Shown here: positions 8,449 to 20,300 of the stretch, one piece after another
Numbering within the stretch: position 1 is the first letter of the stretch
How the letters are laid out: the number at the start of each line of letters is the position of its first letter
NCBI GenBank assembly: GCA_018669975.1
Contig: JABHSK010000002.1
Coordinates: 1 to 64,000 of the forward strand
Direction of reading: 5' to 3'
Length of the DNA stretch: 64,000 bases
Source of the DNA: Candidatus Parcubacteria bacterium
GTDB lineage: Bacteria; Patescibacteria; ABY1; UBA1558; GWA2-36-10
The notes under the pieces: generated by a model
Told to the model about the DNA's origin: nothing
Database searches by the model: none
Seen by the model: the letters and a program-made list of their open reading frames with translations, nothing else
Translations under genes and position numbers: made by a program

Positions 8449-8934
8449 TTAATCTATTTTGGGTTCCTGATCTAGCAACTCATCAAGCTTCTTATCGATG
8501 TCGTCTAGATCAATTTTGGTAGTTTCTACCTTAGGGGTAGCTTTTACAGCTTCGTCTGCTTTTTTTGTCTCAGCTGGTGCAGCTTCACCCTTGGTAGCTG
8601 GCGCTAACTTACGAGCAGCTTGTTTCTTCTCTTGCTTGTTAGCAGCTGGATCTTTTTTGATAATCAAATAACGAAGCAAATTGTTATTTAACTTCAATTG
8701 AGTTTCAATTCCTTTAAGACCATCCTTGTCTTCTAGAGAAAACTCCAAAAACACATAAAACCCGTGTTTCTGCTTTTTAATAGGGTAAGCCAGCTTCTTA
8801 CGGCCAATTGAATAGGCCTCCTTGATGACTTTAGCACCTACTTTGTCCAAATAGCCCAAGATGTCCTTCTGCACAGCTTGATGCTCTGTTTCAGGTACAT
8901 TTGCACTAATGATAAAAGATAATTCGTAATTCAT
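8449..8934 (-). CDS. rpsF: 30S ribosomal protein bS6 with C-terminal extension
   Basis: 161 aa. Residues 1-95 are S6 (MNYELSFIISANVPETEHQAV; AYPIKKQKHGFYVFLEFSLED; LKLNNNLLRYLIIKK). Residues 96-161 form a Lys/Ala-rich then acidic tail, well beyond the roughly 95-110 residues common in bacteria. S6 pairs with S18 on the 30S platform. It is the first gene of the rpsF-ssb-rpsR-efp operon and has a clear promoter and a roughly 100-nt leader. Confidence 0.95.
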   Translation of the reverse strand: MNYELSFIISANVPETEHQAVQKDILGYLDKVGAKVIKEAYSIGRKKLAYPIKKQKHGFYVFLEFSLEDKDGLKGIETQLKLNNNLLRYLIIKKDPAANKQEKKQAARKLAPATKGEAAPAETKKADEAVKATPKVETTKIDLDDIDKKLDELLDQEPKID

Positions 8935-8948
8935 ATTCTATTTAATTA

Positions 8949-8975
8949 CCTTACCCAACATAATTAGAGGTAAGG
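8949..8975 (-). promoter_or_regulatory. Hairpin in the rpsF leader, possible autoregulatory site
   Basis: CCTTACC (8949-8955) and GGTAAGG (8969-8975) form a perfect 7-bp stem with a 13-nt loop ending 15 nt before the rpsF start. S6:S18 binding hairpins occur in rpsF leaders of many bacteria. I cannot confirm the conserved CCG bulge of that motif here, so the function is inference. Confidence 0.35.
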
Positions 8976-9043
8976 GCCCTGCTCATTGACAAGGCGTGGT
9001 TAATCAAATAATATAGTTTTAAAAACCATATTAGACTCTCGAT

Positions 9044-9072
9044 ACTCTAACATAAATAATAGACAGAGTCAA
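9044..9072 (-). promoter_or_regulatory. Promoter of the rpsF operon
   Basis: Minus strand TTGACT (9067-9072), 17 nt, TAGAGT (9044-9049). The transcript would start near 9037, giving a leader of about 100 nt. The same -35/-10 pair (TTGACT, TAGAGT, 17 nt apart) is used in front of infB. Confidence 0.75.
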
Positions 9073-9081
9073 GTCAGTGTA

Positions 9082-9110
9082 TTGATTAAAAATCACTTTT
9101 AAATTATGAT
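9082..9110 (+). promoter_or_regulatory. Promoter giving a leaderless methyltransferase mRNA
   Basis: TTGATT (9082-9087), 17 nt, TATGAT (9105-9110). The expected start is about 7 nt after the -10, at ATG 9117. A second plus-strand match, TTGACA (8986-8991), 17 nt, TAATAT (9009-9014), lies inside the rpsF leader and would give a 96-nt leader or an antisense RNA. Confidence 0.6.
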
Positions 9111-9116
9111 ATATCT

Positions 9117-10310
9117 ATGCATAAATACTTATTTATACTAGGCCAAGCAAATGACCTAGCCAAAGAAGAAATAACCACTGTCCTGGATGAAGCCCAGGAT
9201 AAAATTTTGAAAACAGGTACAAATTTTGTAGTAGCTAGCAGTGGAAAAAATGCCGAACAACTAATGTCCACATTAGGTGGCACAGTTAAGATAGCTGATT
9301 TTATCGAAACCATAGATGACCCATCTAAGCTTACTGATGAAAAATGGCTTATCTATCTAAAACAATCAATAGCCAAGGCTAATGGCGACAAAATTCACTT
9401 TGGTTTTAGTTTATACAATGATTCCAATAGAAACTATCGGGCCATCAATAAAACAGCCCTAGCAATAAAAAGACAACTTAAGCAAAAACACAAAGTTCGC
9501 CTAGTCAGTAGCAAAGAACCAGTTCTATCCTCTGTAATAGTCGCTACTAATAAATTACTGGGCAACGAGCTACTCATTGTTAAATATAATAATAAGTGGT
9601 TATTGGGAATGACTAGAGCTGTCCAAGATTTTGTAAAATATGGACAAAGAGATATGAATCGACCTGGACGTGATAGTAAATCTGGCATGTTACCCCCCAA
9701 GGTGGCTCAGATGATGATAAATATTGGCAGTATTAGTCGACAAAAAACAATTTTAGACCCCTTCTGTGGTTCTGGCACTGTTCTACAAGAAGCTATACTG
9801 CTTGGTTTCAAAAAAATAAATGGCAGCGACCTAAGTCCTAGGGCTGTATCAGACTCAAATAAAAATATTACTTGGCTAAAAAAAGAATTCAATCTAGAAT
9901 CCGAGGTTAATATTAAACAATCTGATATTAAAAATTTAAGTAAAGATTTTGCGCCTAATTCCATTGACTTGATAGTAACTGAACCATTCATGGGTGATGC
10001 CCGTATAATAAAAAATAAAAGGAGTATCAATCAGCTAACTGACATTAAACAAGAATTACAATACCTTTATTTGGAATCTTTTGCTCAATTTAAAAAAATA
10101 TTAAAACCCGGCGGCAAGATTGTGTTTATTTTTCCAATCTTCAGAATAAAAGACCAGACTATACCCACTCTAGACAAAAACATTATCCAGCAAATAAATT
10201 TTGAATTAATACCACCAAAAATAAAATCTGATCAATTATCAGATAATGGCAATATTATATACTCAAGACCCGGCCAAGTAGTTCAAAGGGAGCTTAGTCT
10301 TTGGCAATAG
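9117..10310 (+). CDS. THUMP/TRM11-like RNA methyltransferase
   Basis: 397 aa. The N-terminal half (about 1-160) resembles a THUMP-type RNA-binding region. The C-terminal half is a Rossmann SAM methyltransferase of the UPF0020/TRM11/TrmG10 group. Motif I reads LDPFCGSGTVLQEA (about residues 213-226), followed by GSDLSPRAV. Motif IV is VTEPFMGD (about 287-294) in place of the D-P-P-Y/F common in N2-guanine methylases; T-E-P variants are known in this family. Substrate is probably tRNA guanine, but the position cannot be read from the sequence. It is monocistronic, with its own promoter and a terminator directly after the TAG stop. Confidence 0.8.
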   Translation: MHKYLFILGQANDLAKEEITTVLDEAQDKILKTGTNFVVASSGKNAEQLMSTLGGTVKIADFIETIDDPSKLTDEKWLIYLKQSIAKANGDKIHFGFSLYNDSNRNYRAINKTALAIKRQLKQKHKVRLVSSKEPVLSSVIVATNKLLGNELLIVKYNNKWLLGMTRAVQDFVKYGQRDMNRPGRDSKSGMLPPKVAQMMINIGSISRQKTILDPFCGSGTVLQEAILLGFKKINGSDLSPRAVSDSNKNITWLKKEFNLESEVNIKQSDIKNLSKDFAPNSIDLIVTEPFMGDARIIKNKRSINQLTDIKQELQYLYLESFAQFKKILKPGGKIVFIFPIFRIKDQTIPTLDKNIIQQINFELIPPKIKSDQLSDNGNIIYSRPGQVVQRELSLWQ

Positions 10311-10377
10311 ATCAAAAAAAATAAAAACCCCACTCGGAGGTCTAGAAAACACTAGAAAAACGGTGGGTTTTTTTGCT
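10311..10377. terminator. Bidirectional terminator between convergent genes
   Basis: CCCAC pairs with GTGGG, and an inner TCTAG/CTAGA stem lies between. Seven T residues follow on the plus strand and T5-A-T8 on the minus strand. It serves both the methyltransferase gene and secretion block B, which ends at 10376. Confidence 0.85.
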
Positions 10378-11620
10378 ATCTAACAACTTCAGATATCCAA
10401 GCCAATTGTTTGTCAGCCATGTGAATTTCTCGCCACTTGAACTTACCAGTATTCTGATCCAAATAAACTACCTGACCAGAACCTGGAATCAGGTTACTCA
10501 AATAAAAAGCTAACACGGTAACATCATCTTTAATATGCATTTTGTCTACCAATATCATCTCAAAAAACAAACGTCTAGCCAACAAATGATCAGTGTTTTT
10601 ATCTAGCCAGTCTCCCAAGTCATGACTATATCTAAGGTTAATAAAACGTTTTAGTATATTCCTAAATCTACTATCCTCTTTTAATAAAGCTTCTAGAGCC
10701 TTTTTTTCTATCAAAACTTTCAAACAACTACTTACCTTATCTTTGTCTTGTAAGCCAATAGCATTCCATAGAATATCCCTGACCTTTGACAAATTATTAT
10801 TTGCTTCTGACATTATAAAGTCTGCTGGCAACATTTTGACCTCTATATCATTGAGTTGCTTATGAAACTTTTTCAAAAGCTTGTCTATATCAACTTTGGT
10901 TGTGGGCTTTTCTTCCGAAAACTCAGACACCCTCAACACCCCAGCTACCAACTCAAACTGTATCTTTATATTATCATCATAGGCTGTGATAAAGTGCCGT
11001 AAAGAATCAAGCTCATTTTTACTTAGCTTGGCTATATTCGGAGCTTTAGTGAGGTATTTTGAGCGTTGTAGAGCATTATGATAGGCAGCCCCTGAAAAAT
11101 GTACATAGTCTTTAATCCAATTATCTACCGTCGGCGCTGTCGTCCTTCCTTCTGGATTAACAATCTTTCTAGACGTCAAACGTAGATCTTTAAAATTGTT
11201 ATATTTTTTAAGCATCTGCTTGACTGTACCTGCCTCAAACTCTGGAAAAACTGTCCTTTGCAAAGCTGCTCGCTTTAATCTTTTTAGTCTCGGTACTTTA
11301 CCACCCAAACGCAAAATCAAACGATCTACATTTTCTAAATATTCCTGCAGTGGCCATAATATTTCATAGGCAATATCTAGGGTAAGCTTCCTTAAATCAC
11401 ATCGACCTGCCCCTTCCATTTTTTCCAATTTCTTGGGAAAATCTAAAACAGATATTTTTTTTAAAAATGCCTTGTGCTCTAATTCTAAAATATAATCCAG
11501 CTGAACCCTATTAAGAAAAAATTTATTGGATATCTTAATATTATTTAAGGGAATATCTTCACCATAAATAACATCTTTTACCTCCTCGGGTAATTTGTTT
11601 AATGCTGCTGGATTAATCAT
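10376..11620 (-). CDS. Soluble protein of unknown function, last gene of block B
   Basis: 414 aa with no signal peptide or membrane helix. It looks largely alpha-helical, with many basic clusters such as GKVPRLKRLKRAALQR (about 105-120) and the pattern KILDFPKKLEKME-like early on. No catalytic motif or family is recognised. It lies 36 nt downstream of the VirB6-like gene and upstream of the terminator, so it belongs to the operon of the giant surface protein. A cytoplasmic role in secretion (chaperone, adaptor) is possible but purely positional. Confidence 0.65.
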   Translation of the reverse strand: MINPAALNKLPEEVKDVIYGEDIPLNNIKISNKFFLNRVQLDYILELEHKAFLKKISVLDFPKKLEKMEGAGRCDLRKLTLDIAYEILWPLQEYLENVDRLILRLGGKVPRLKRLKRAALQRTVFPEFEAGTVKQMLKKYNNFKDLRLTSRKIVNPEGRTTAPTVDNWIKDYVHFSGAAYHNALQRSKYLTKAPNIAKLSKNELDSLRHFITAYDDNIKIQFELVAGVLRVSEFSEEKPTTKVDIDKLLKKFHKQLNDIEVKMLPADFIMSEANNNLSKVRDILWNAIGLQDKDKVSSCLKVLIEKKALEALLKEDSRFRNILKRFINLRYSHDLGDWLDKNTDHLLARRLFFEMILVDKMHIKDDVTVLAFYLSNLIPGSGQVVYLDQNTGKFKWREIHMADKQLAWISEVVR

Positions 11621-11656
11621 TTATATAAAATAATAAACAAAAATAATTAAACATCC

Positions 11657-14347
11657 CTATATTCCACCACCGCCATCAAAGTCATCATCTGCATCAGGAG
11701 CAGCACCTGCATCAGGAGCAGCACCTGCACCAGGAGCAGCACCTGCACCATAACTATTCTCAGCCAATGAGTGACGCATTCTCTCAGTTAGTATATCAGC
11801 ATCATCCGCTAGTCTATCTAACTGCTCTTTTGGTAATTGGAGTAACTCTTCTAGCTTAAGATTGCTAACAAACTCATTAAAGGCCTCATCATCTAAAACT
11901 GGCCTACCATTTCCATCGACCTGCATATCACCAGCTGGAGTTACCTCTGCAAAAGCTAAATGGGCATTCTTCATGTTTCCTCGAGCCAGTCTAGTCCTAG
12001 CTTCCGCTTGCCTCGCTCTAAATTGATCATTGTTCTCAGCGCCTGTTTGATTAGGAATATTGTTTATCTCCTGACTAAAATAAGCATTAAGAGCCTCAGG
12101 ACCCCCGGCATAGGGACTAGTAGCGTCGCTAGCCATCATAACCTCTGCATTACCATGCCTTATCTGGCCTGACACCATAACCTCCATCTTCTCTCTATCA
12201 TTTGTCTTTGACATAAATTCTTTCCTCTGACCAGCATTCATTAATCCAGACATACTTCTAAGGAAAGTAGAGTCTGCGCCCATTCTAGCTACTTGTTTTC
12301 CTGAGATATCCCGACTAGCTGCCGCGGCAAAACTATCTCTAAGACTTGTCTGCAATCTATCTCTAGCAGCATCTGCAGCCTGTGCATTCCCTGAGCTAGC
12401 CATCTCCCTTCTATGTTCTGCTTCACCTAAATCATGACCAATATTACTAAAATGATTCTCGGTATCCGCAGCTCTGCCAAACTGAGAAATAGTAAGCGTC
12501 CTTTTATATGCTTCTGAATCTGTATTGATTTGTGCATTACCATTTTGATCTCTCACTGGGTTACCAGCTGCATCTGTAGTAAACATACTATCAGTTGGTC
12601 GAAATTCCCTTAAAGCATTTATCAATGAATTTCTGTCCTCACTTTCCATACCCTCCATAGCCTTGGCCCTAGTATCATCATCTTGAGCTAATATAGTAGT
12701 CATCACTGCTTGATGGTCAGTATTACCAGCATCAATACCATCAAAATTCATATTCTTTAAGGTGGCTACTAAACCACTGTCTGCTATATTACGATCCATG
12801 GTCTCTTCAGTGTTAACTGAAGCAGCACGCTTCTGCAAACTTGTACGAGCATCTGCATCACCATATGTTTCAAATAAATCATCCATATTGCCAGCATCTA
12901 GAGTTTGACCACCAACAGTCACACTTGTTTCACCGCGAGCCTGAGCTGCTTTAGCAGCGTGATATTGAGCCTCATCACCACCCTTAGTAGCCCAATATGC
13001 TGCCTGATCGGTTACACCTTCTGCACGTGTACCCTCATACTCAGCTCTGCGCTTCCTGCTACCCTGATCTGCTGCCACTCTACGCATCCCAGCTCTAGTT
13101 ACCAAGCCGCTAACTCTACCTGCTATACCTCCACGGTCTTGCATTTGTTGGCCAGCTTCTGTCATGCTACGACCCGCCATGCCTCGCAATCTACTGAGTT
13201 GCCCCTTGATCATTCCCTCACCACTTCTGCCCTGATACAAAGTTTTAGCACCAGCTGCCGCACCAGCCTTGACTAGACCACCAGCCTTGCGACCTACCTT
13301 GCCAGGAGCTGATTTTATATTAGAAGCCATATTACCGGCTATACCAGCACCAGCCGCGCCTGATTTAGCAGTCATCTGCAATCCAGCCACTAAAATAGCT
13401 ATACCAATAACAAAATTTAATACACTACTTGGTGCAGCTGCCGCACTAACATCATAAACTGGATGATTATCATCATCTTCACTGTCCCCGGGAACCTCAC
13501 TGAAACTATCATTTATATTTCCATTTCCCGTAATACTAAAAGCTAGCCATAAAAAGAAAGCTAAACTGGGGCCAGCAATCAAATTCTTAAGCAATTCTTC
13601 TGACCATTCATTAAAATATTTTTCAGTTTTAGGAAAAGTAAAAGCTAAAAAAGCTAAAGGAGATAAAACCAGTAACACCCATAGAGTCACAATCCTCATA
13701 GCTAACATGGCCAAAAAGGCTAACACGACCATGACTGTTATTAACAACATAATAGCACCCAAGAAATAGGCTACTACCACATTACTTTCAAGGCTTGGAC
13801 CTGTAGAGTCGCTACCTTTTTGTAAAATATTCTGCAAACCCAAGGCAGTCATCACATTACCAGCTGCAATATTCTTAATTACAGAGACAAAGGTCAACAT
13901 AATTACCTGAGAAAAATCAATGGCAATACCAACGATAGTTTTACTAAAATTAATCAATACTGCTACTATTAACAATTTTTTCAACAATTGACGGTAACCG
14001 TAAGACTGAATTTTTAAAATAGTAGCTAAAGCAATCACCAAGAGTATAAGGATGAAAAACATATTACTCAGATCTCGCAAAGCTTCCCAACCAGCTGAAA
14101 CACCTGCTTCTTGAGTAAAGTTATTATATTCAGCCACAATAGGCAAAAGCAACAACTCCAATTTTAAAACTTGTGACAGTGGCCAAATAAACAAGCCATA
14201 GATAATATTGGCTAATAAATCATCTACAACTGACTTTAAACCACCACCAGCATACGCAATACGTGGGGTCGCCAAACTAACAGCCGTAGCCAAGGTTACA
14301 AATAATACCCAATATTTACTTTTGATTTTTCTAGATAAGATATTCAT
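11657..14347 (-). CDS. VirB6/TrbL-like polytopic membrane protein with long soluble tail
   Basis: 896 aa. A signal-like N-terminus ends in RIAYAGGG. About six hydrophobic segments follow up to residue 330 (for example FILILLVIALATIL and LLIVAVLINFSKTIVGIAIDF), as in the VirB6/TrbL channel components of type IV secretion systems. A long hydrophilic region (about 340-896) is rich in Ala, Gly, Arg and Asp and ends with GAAPDA-type repeats and a poly-Gly tip. The soluble tail is larger than in typical VirB6. It is encoded between the giant Cys-rich protein (7 nt upstream) and a 414-aa unknown. Confidence 0.82.
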   Translation of the reverse strand: MNILSRKIKSKYWVLFVTLATAVSLATPRIAYAGGGLKSVVDDLLANIIYGLFIWPLSQVLKLELLLLPIVAEYNNFTQEAGVSAGWEALRDLSNMFFILILLVIALATILKIQSYGYRQLLKKLLIVAVLINFSKTIVGIAIDFSQVIMLTFVSVIKNIAAGNVMTALGLQNILQKGSDSTGPSLESNVVVAYFLGAIMLLITVMVVLAFLAMLAMRIVTLWVLLVLSPLAFLAFTFPKTEKYFNEWSEELLKNLIAGPSLAFFLWLAFSITGNGNINDSFSEVPGDSEDDDNHPVYDVSAAAAPSSVLNFVIGIAILVAGLQMTAKSGAAGAGIAGNMASNIKSAPGKVGRKAGGLVKAGAAAGAKTLYQGRSGEGMIKGQLSRLRGMAGRSMTEAGQQMQDRGGIAGRVSGLVTRAGMRRVAADQGSRKRRAEYEGTRAEGVTDQAAYWATKGGDEAQYHAAKAAQARGETSVTVGGQTLDAGNMDDLFETYGDADARTSLQKRAASVNTEETMDRNIADSGLVATLKNMNFDGIDAGNTDHQAVMTTILAQDDDTRAKAMEGMESEDRNSLINALREFRPTDSMFTTDAAGNPVRDQNGNAQINTDSEAYKRTLTISQFGRAADTENHFSNIGHDLGEAEHRREMASSGNAQAADAARDRLQTSLRDSFAAAASRDISGKQVARMGADSTFLRSMSGLMNAGQRKEFMSKTNDREKMEVMVSGQIRHGNAEVMMASDATSPYAGGPEALNAYFSQEINNIPNQTGAENNDQFRARQAEARTRLARGNMKNAHLAFAEVTPAGDMQVDGNGRPVLDDEAFNEFVSNLKLEELLQLPKEQLDRLADDADILTERMRHSLAENSYGAGAAPGAGAAPDAGAAPDADDDFDGGGGI
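11691..11750 (-). repeat. 18-bp coding tandem repeat in the VirB6-like C-terminus
   Basis: Units 11691-11708, 11709-11726 and 11727-11744 (GCATCAGGAGCAGCACCT, with one C/T change in the third) plus a partial fourth encode the Gly-Ala-Ala-Pro-(Asp/Gly)-Ala tail. Near-identity at the DNA level suggests ongoing slippage. Confidence 0.9.
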
Positions 14348-14353
14348 ATATTT

Positions 14354-17300
14354 TTAATCTTTATGTACTTGTATCCAACCCTCATACTCTTTAATAGTAG
14401 AAGTAGTCCAATTGTCAAAAATTTCTATAATAGGTTTAAAACAAGAGGCATCTGCTACGCTAGGAACAGTGTAGACATTACCGTTTATAGTAGTAGTCGC
14501 ACCGTCACATGGGAATAATGGATTGTATAAATATTGGTTATACAAAACCTTATAACCTTCATGGCAAGCACCTTCAGTACCACCAAAACCTTGCCAGCTT
14601 CCCAATATACCTGGCATGTCTGATTCTGGATTACAGAGTGGCAAATTATTTTTGTATTTACCATAATAACTACTTGGCACACCGCCATCACCCCAATCCA
14701 TAACAATATCTCTAACCGGCATATGATCAGGATGAGCATGATAATAAAATTTAGCGGCTGCAAACAATGAGCTCTCCTGACTAACTATACTACCGCCATT
14801 GGAATTATTTATGGTAAAGCCCTCTTCGGGTATTCCATTTGAATCAATACAAAGTCCATTTCCACAAACTCTAAGAATACGCGGTTTAGAATAGGTATTA
14901 CCAACCTGTGGTCTAGCAGAGGTGGACATATTATGAGTGTCTATATAACTAGCCTGGTTATACAAACCAAGTGAATTAGACGGCATTCTCAATGAGTACA
15001 TTTGTCTAAATAAGTAAGCAAAACTGTCCATAGTGTCCCACCAGCGATAAAAAGCACAGCTAGCATTTACACATCTAGCACTTGATTCATTCGTCCAATT
15101 ACCAATGGGTCCCGGACTCATAAAAATAGCTGTTCTATCATAGAAATTATTAGTAAAAGGCTCCAATGGTAACATCACTTGAACTTGAAGATCTGTGCCA
15201 AATCTTGAAATAGGACTAACCGATGCACCAAAAGCATAACCTATAGACGTGGTAGCTCTTTCTATGTCTGAATTAGGAATAAACGGTGGAGTAACCGTAG
15301 GAGTCAAAATATAGTCATAATGTAATTCTGACCACCATGAGTTGACAGTCACTCCTGGCGCATAAATATCATCAGAACTAGCTAAATAAGCTGAACGATC
15401 TTGCAAGTACGCCGGTGAAGTACTAGGGCTACCATGCCAGAATGTAAACTCTGTATGAGGTAAAGTGTAGTTATAATTTTCTGGCTTTGATGCCCACCAA
15501 ACATCAGTATTGACTATAGCATTGTCACCCAGAGGATCTACCTCCATCAATCTATTACAACGTTGGTAACAACCCTTGCCGTTTATATTTGCATTACAAT
15601 CATCACCAGCTCTAGTTGAACCATACCCAGGAGGAGTTAATACACCGCCAAAGACATACATATTAAAATCTAGCGGATTACAAACATTGTACGGGAAAGC
15701 ACCACCAGTGATATGAGCATAGTGATAATTTGGCACACAAGCCACTGTAGTAGTAACAGAAGATGGTAATGATAAAAATTGATTCACATTAGTTGAACTA
15801 TAAGCGCCTGTTCCAGATACACCCTCATCTAAATAGTAGTACTCAATAGTAGCATCATACAATCTCTGTAATCGAGCCATAGTAACTCCATAGCTAGCGG
15901 CTGGCGCGTTTACAAAATCTTCGGGCTCAAATAAAGCGCGACTATCAACTCTAGGTCCAGGAGCACTACTATCATTTATATGGTTAACACCATTATTTTT
16001 TACAATCACATCCATACCTATTGGCCCAGGCAATCCACCTGGCACATCAGTAGCTTCATACCTGGTAAATACATCTTTAAGATAATAATTTGTCAACAAA
16101 TCCCTCAAAGTAATATCACCCGGGTCATCTAGTGCATCAGCATTAATCAGAGATCCAGTTGGAATCCTTAATAATAACGTACAATTACCACCCGGGCCAC
16201 TATCACCACTAGCAGCACAATAATATCTATCTCTAGGAATTATATAAGGATTAGTAAAAGCACACATTTGTATATAATTTCCATAGGGGTCAGTATAACC
16301 AGCAGAATCATAATTATTATATAGACCCTGTGTAGAATTAATCTTGGTAATTGGATACCACAGATTACAATAGTTTGCTCTAGAATCTATATCTGAAACA
16401 ATGCCAGAATATTTATCTTGTTCATAACAAATACCTGGTAAATTAAGATTAGTCTCAATCTTTGTCATTGGCTCACATCTACCGCCAAGATACAAAAGAC
16501 GCGAAGCATCTCCATCACAATTCATATGAGCATTACATGGTGAGCCAATATAAGGACTAGTCACAAACTCTGAAGAACCATCCTCATGTATTATTTCATA
16601 GGCTTCGGCAGCATCAATAGCGCTTGTACCACTAAGTGTCGATACACAAACACCAGTGTAATAATCCTTGTCTGTTGGATAATAAGCAGTGTAAGTACCG
16701 TTTCCATAGGTAATCTTATTGTAAGAATCCTCACAACCATCCTCCCAAGCATCACACAAACCATCTGCGTCAATGTCTAAGCAGGTACCGTCAGCTATAA
16801 CACTCTCACAAATACTAGCATTACCGTAGCCAGGCCTTCTCTCTCTAATTTCCCTACCTGCAATACTAGTACCTGTATCCTGCGATATGCTCTGCGGAAA
16901 AGGAGAATCTGGTACTGCATAGCCCTTGGTAGTTAACCCTATATAATATGATTGGTTAGTATAATCTGGACTCAACCAACAAATCTCATCTTTACAAATA
17001 CCAGTATTAATCCACTGGTAATAACCCATATGACTAATACCATCTTCTGGGAAAGCCATACAGAATTGTCCGTTAGTAAGAGGTATACCATCAGCAGTAT
17101 AGTTACTAGTTTCACAACTAGTTGTCGTACTGTGCACTCTATACATCAATCTTAGATCGATGTCTTCATTATCACCAAAATTATAAACTTCTAAATCTTT
17201 GGCTGGCAATAGGTTTGGAGCTGCATAACCAACATAGTCTTTATCTGCCCACTGCAAGTGACTATTGTTTCCTGATACTCTATATTGGTAAACGGAAGTT

Positions 17301-20300
17301 GTCAGTGGGGTACTAGAAGTATAAGTATCCCAATTGCCACACTTGGTGACACTACCTCGTTTATCATATTCAGTACAACTAGAAATATCATCACAGAGCA
17401 CATCATATTGTTGTGTATCTGGATTAAATTCACTAGAGGATGACTTACATGCCAACCATTCAGCACATTGCCTACTCTTGTTTACCTTGATAATTGTATT
17501 AGCATTACAACCCACGTCACCATTAGCACAAATATCTGGGTTAACTGGTTTATCAAAATATACATTCTTATTATAAGTAGTAGAAGCATTGTACAAAGAA
17601 TCTACGCCTGCGTGTCCTGAACCCCAATTATTAGTGTCATAGAAAAGCATACAACCACTATTTCTATCCACATCAACACAACTCTTATAATCTATATTAT
17701 TATTATCAAAATAATGATAATTCTTACATGACACACCGTTTATCCATTCTCCACCGCCAGTCGCATTCATTATTAAAACACACGTCATACCACCCACACC
17801 AGCATAGACAGCACCAGTACCGTCAACACAAGCGACAGTATCTCCATCTTTAAGTCTTGGATCACAGCCAGGCGGGTCAAAAGGATCTTTAAATGTAGTA
17901 CATAGGTTAGCTGTCTCTGGACACTCCGCTGCCCAACGATCTGGCTGGAAATCAACTATGTAATCTAAATACTCAAAATCAGATTGATCAAAATTAAAGT
18001 CCCCGTTATCACTACAACCTATCGGATCTATACCATCTCCCAATGTATGAGTTTGGAACCAACCAGTAAATGGCACATACTGACCAGAAAGCATCCTAAC
18101 ATGATTATTTTCACGAAAGGAACAAGTCTTATTACCTGGATCCTTAAAGTAATAAGTACCTTTAGACGAACCATAGGTTTCACAATCTAATGCTTCAGAT
18201 ACACATAGAGTATTCTCATATTGATCTGGATCATTAAATTTATAAACCGTACTAAAGCCAGTAATCGCGTTGGCATTAGCCTTGTCTACTTTTGGTAGCC
18301 CAAGCTCCGAACAACCCTTAAACTGTTGCGGACAATATTTGGATCTATCTGGTACCAAATAATCTAAACTATCTCTTGACACAGTAATCTCTGCTGGTTC
18401 TGGAGGCACTTCTAGATTAAAGGTTTCTTCAAAAGGATTGGTAGAATTATGTGTATCAATCACCGCCATACAACCTATCTTGTCTTCTCCACAAAGTTTT
18501 TCAAATGATTTTAAGTTATATAATGAGCCGTTCCTATCCCGATAAGCTTGGCAACCTAAATGAAAGGCAGAATAAGGACTATCGCAGGAAGCCGGCGTGC
18601 TCCAGGTATCTTTCCTTACATAAATATGATCTGTCACTTCACGCAAGGTGACGTTGTCAAAATAGACACTATCAACTCCATTGAATGTAAATGTTAATCC
18701 AGTCGTGGTGAAATCAAAATTTAAAATATCCTCTTCTGTAATAGCCACTGTATAAGGATGCCAATCACCACCTTGTATATTATTAAAGCTAGCAATCAGC
18801 GTGCTCGTGGCCATACTACCAATAGTAACGTCTAGTGTTGTTAAATTACTATTATTTCGCAGCCACCATGACAACTCATATTCTCTATTTCCTTGTAGCT
18901 GATTGGATAAATCACGATCAACACTTGTGTTTACAGCATTGAGTTGCAACTTCATTGAATGTCCTTCATTCATAACAGATTCATTGGACATATCCAACGA
19001 TCCCCAAAATGTTACCCAAGGATCATAGGTGCCTTCTTCAAAAGTGTCAGAAAGTATAGTTCTTAGATTATTTCCAGTATTACCCTTGTAGGCACGACAA
19101 CCACCACTTTGTTCTCCACACTCTTCACTTAAACTAGGAATAGCACTATACAATGCACCAGTTAAAGTACGGCGATAAGTATGACAATCATCACTAGCAA
19201 ATATAACTCTGTCCTGCAGGCGCCAATAAGAATCTCCGTTGGTGTCAAAAAACTCTCTACAATTCGGATTATTTTCTGGATCATCTAATATAGTAGCTGT
19301 TTCTGGACCACAAGCAGCCATAGGGAAATTTCCATTTGTAGCAGGTGCATCATCAATACATAAAATTCCGCCCCGTTGTACATTAGTACAAGGTGGTTGA
19401 CCTTTACCAGCTATTGTCCGATTACTCTCTAAAGTATGCCAAGTTTTAATCTGATAACCAGATACGTCTTGACCTTCCCAAGTATAATAAGTGATTCCTA
19501 AATCATCAGCCACACATTGACGCAAATATGAAAAATATTCTTTACCTTCACCGCCATCAGCCACCTCATCTAGGTTAGTGAACTCTTCGCAGCCAGCTTC
19601 TGAAGCTGGGCAAGTCTCGGCTGTATCAGGTATAAAATTATAATAATTAACTGCGTAATCTCCCTCGATATTATCAAAAATTGTGGTTTGTTCCGCAAAA
19701 GAAGCATAACCAACACACTCCTGAGGGCATAGATCATCCTGTGAAATCACTGCTGGCACCATTGGTCCACCAGCTACTGGTCTATATGCCTGGCAACCAA
19801 CCTCATCTTCACTACACATGATTCTCTCGCCACCCATATAGATAGTACTACCAACTCCATACTCGGAGTATGGCGTAGCACTCATACCTTCTTGGCTAAC
19901 TATTTCTAATTTAATATTATCAAACCACATAGCTGAAGGAGCAGCACCATTTGGATTAACACCACCATAAGACATTACATCTATTCGCCCTCCACTAGTA
20001 TTTTCATCTGTCATAAACAGACAACCAGCCCTTAACCAACTAAAATCACTCGGTGGCACAAATCTCAAATCCGCATTATTTGGATGACCACTACCACCAA
20101 GTAAACAAGTACCAGTGCTTGTTGCTGGTCTTGCATTATTTGTCGCACCGTTACAGTCGCCAGTCATATCACATAATTGTACAGCTACACGTGCTCCATA
20201 ATCAGCTGGCGCCACATATTGAGCAGCATCAGCTGATATAATATAATATGTATTTGGCAGTAACTCCACATTCATCTGCAATACTTCTTCTGCATAAGGC

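Noticed and set aside
12905..13276. Plus-strand frames of 60-120 aa inside the VirB6-like and giant genes
   Set aside because: They are shadows of strongly supported minus-strand genes, with Ser/Thr/Cys-rich compositions typical of antisense reading.
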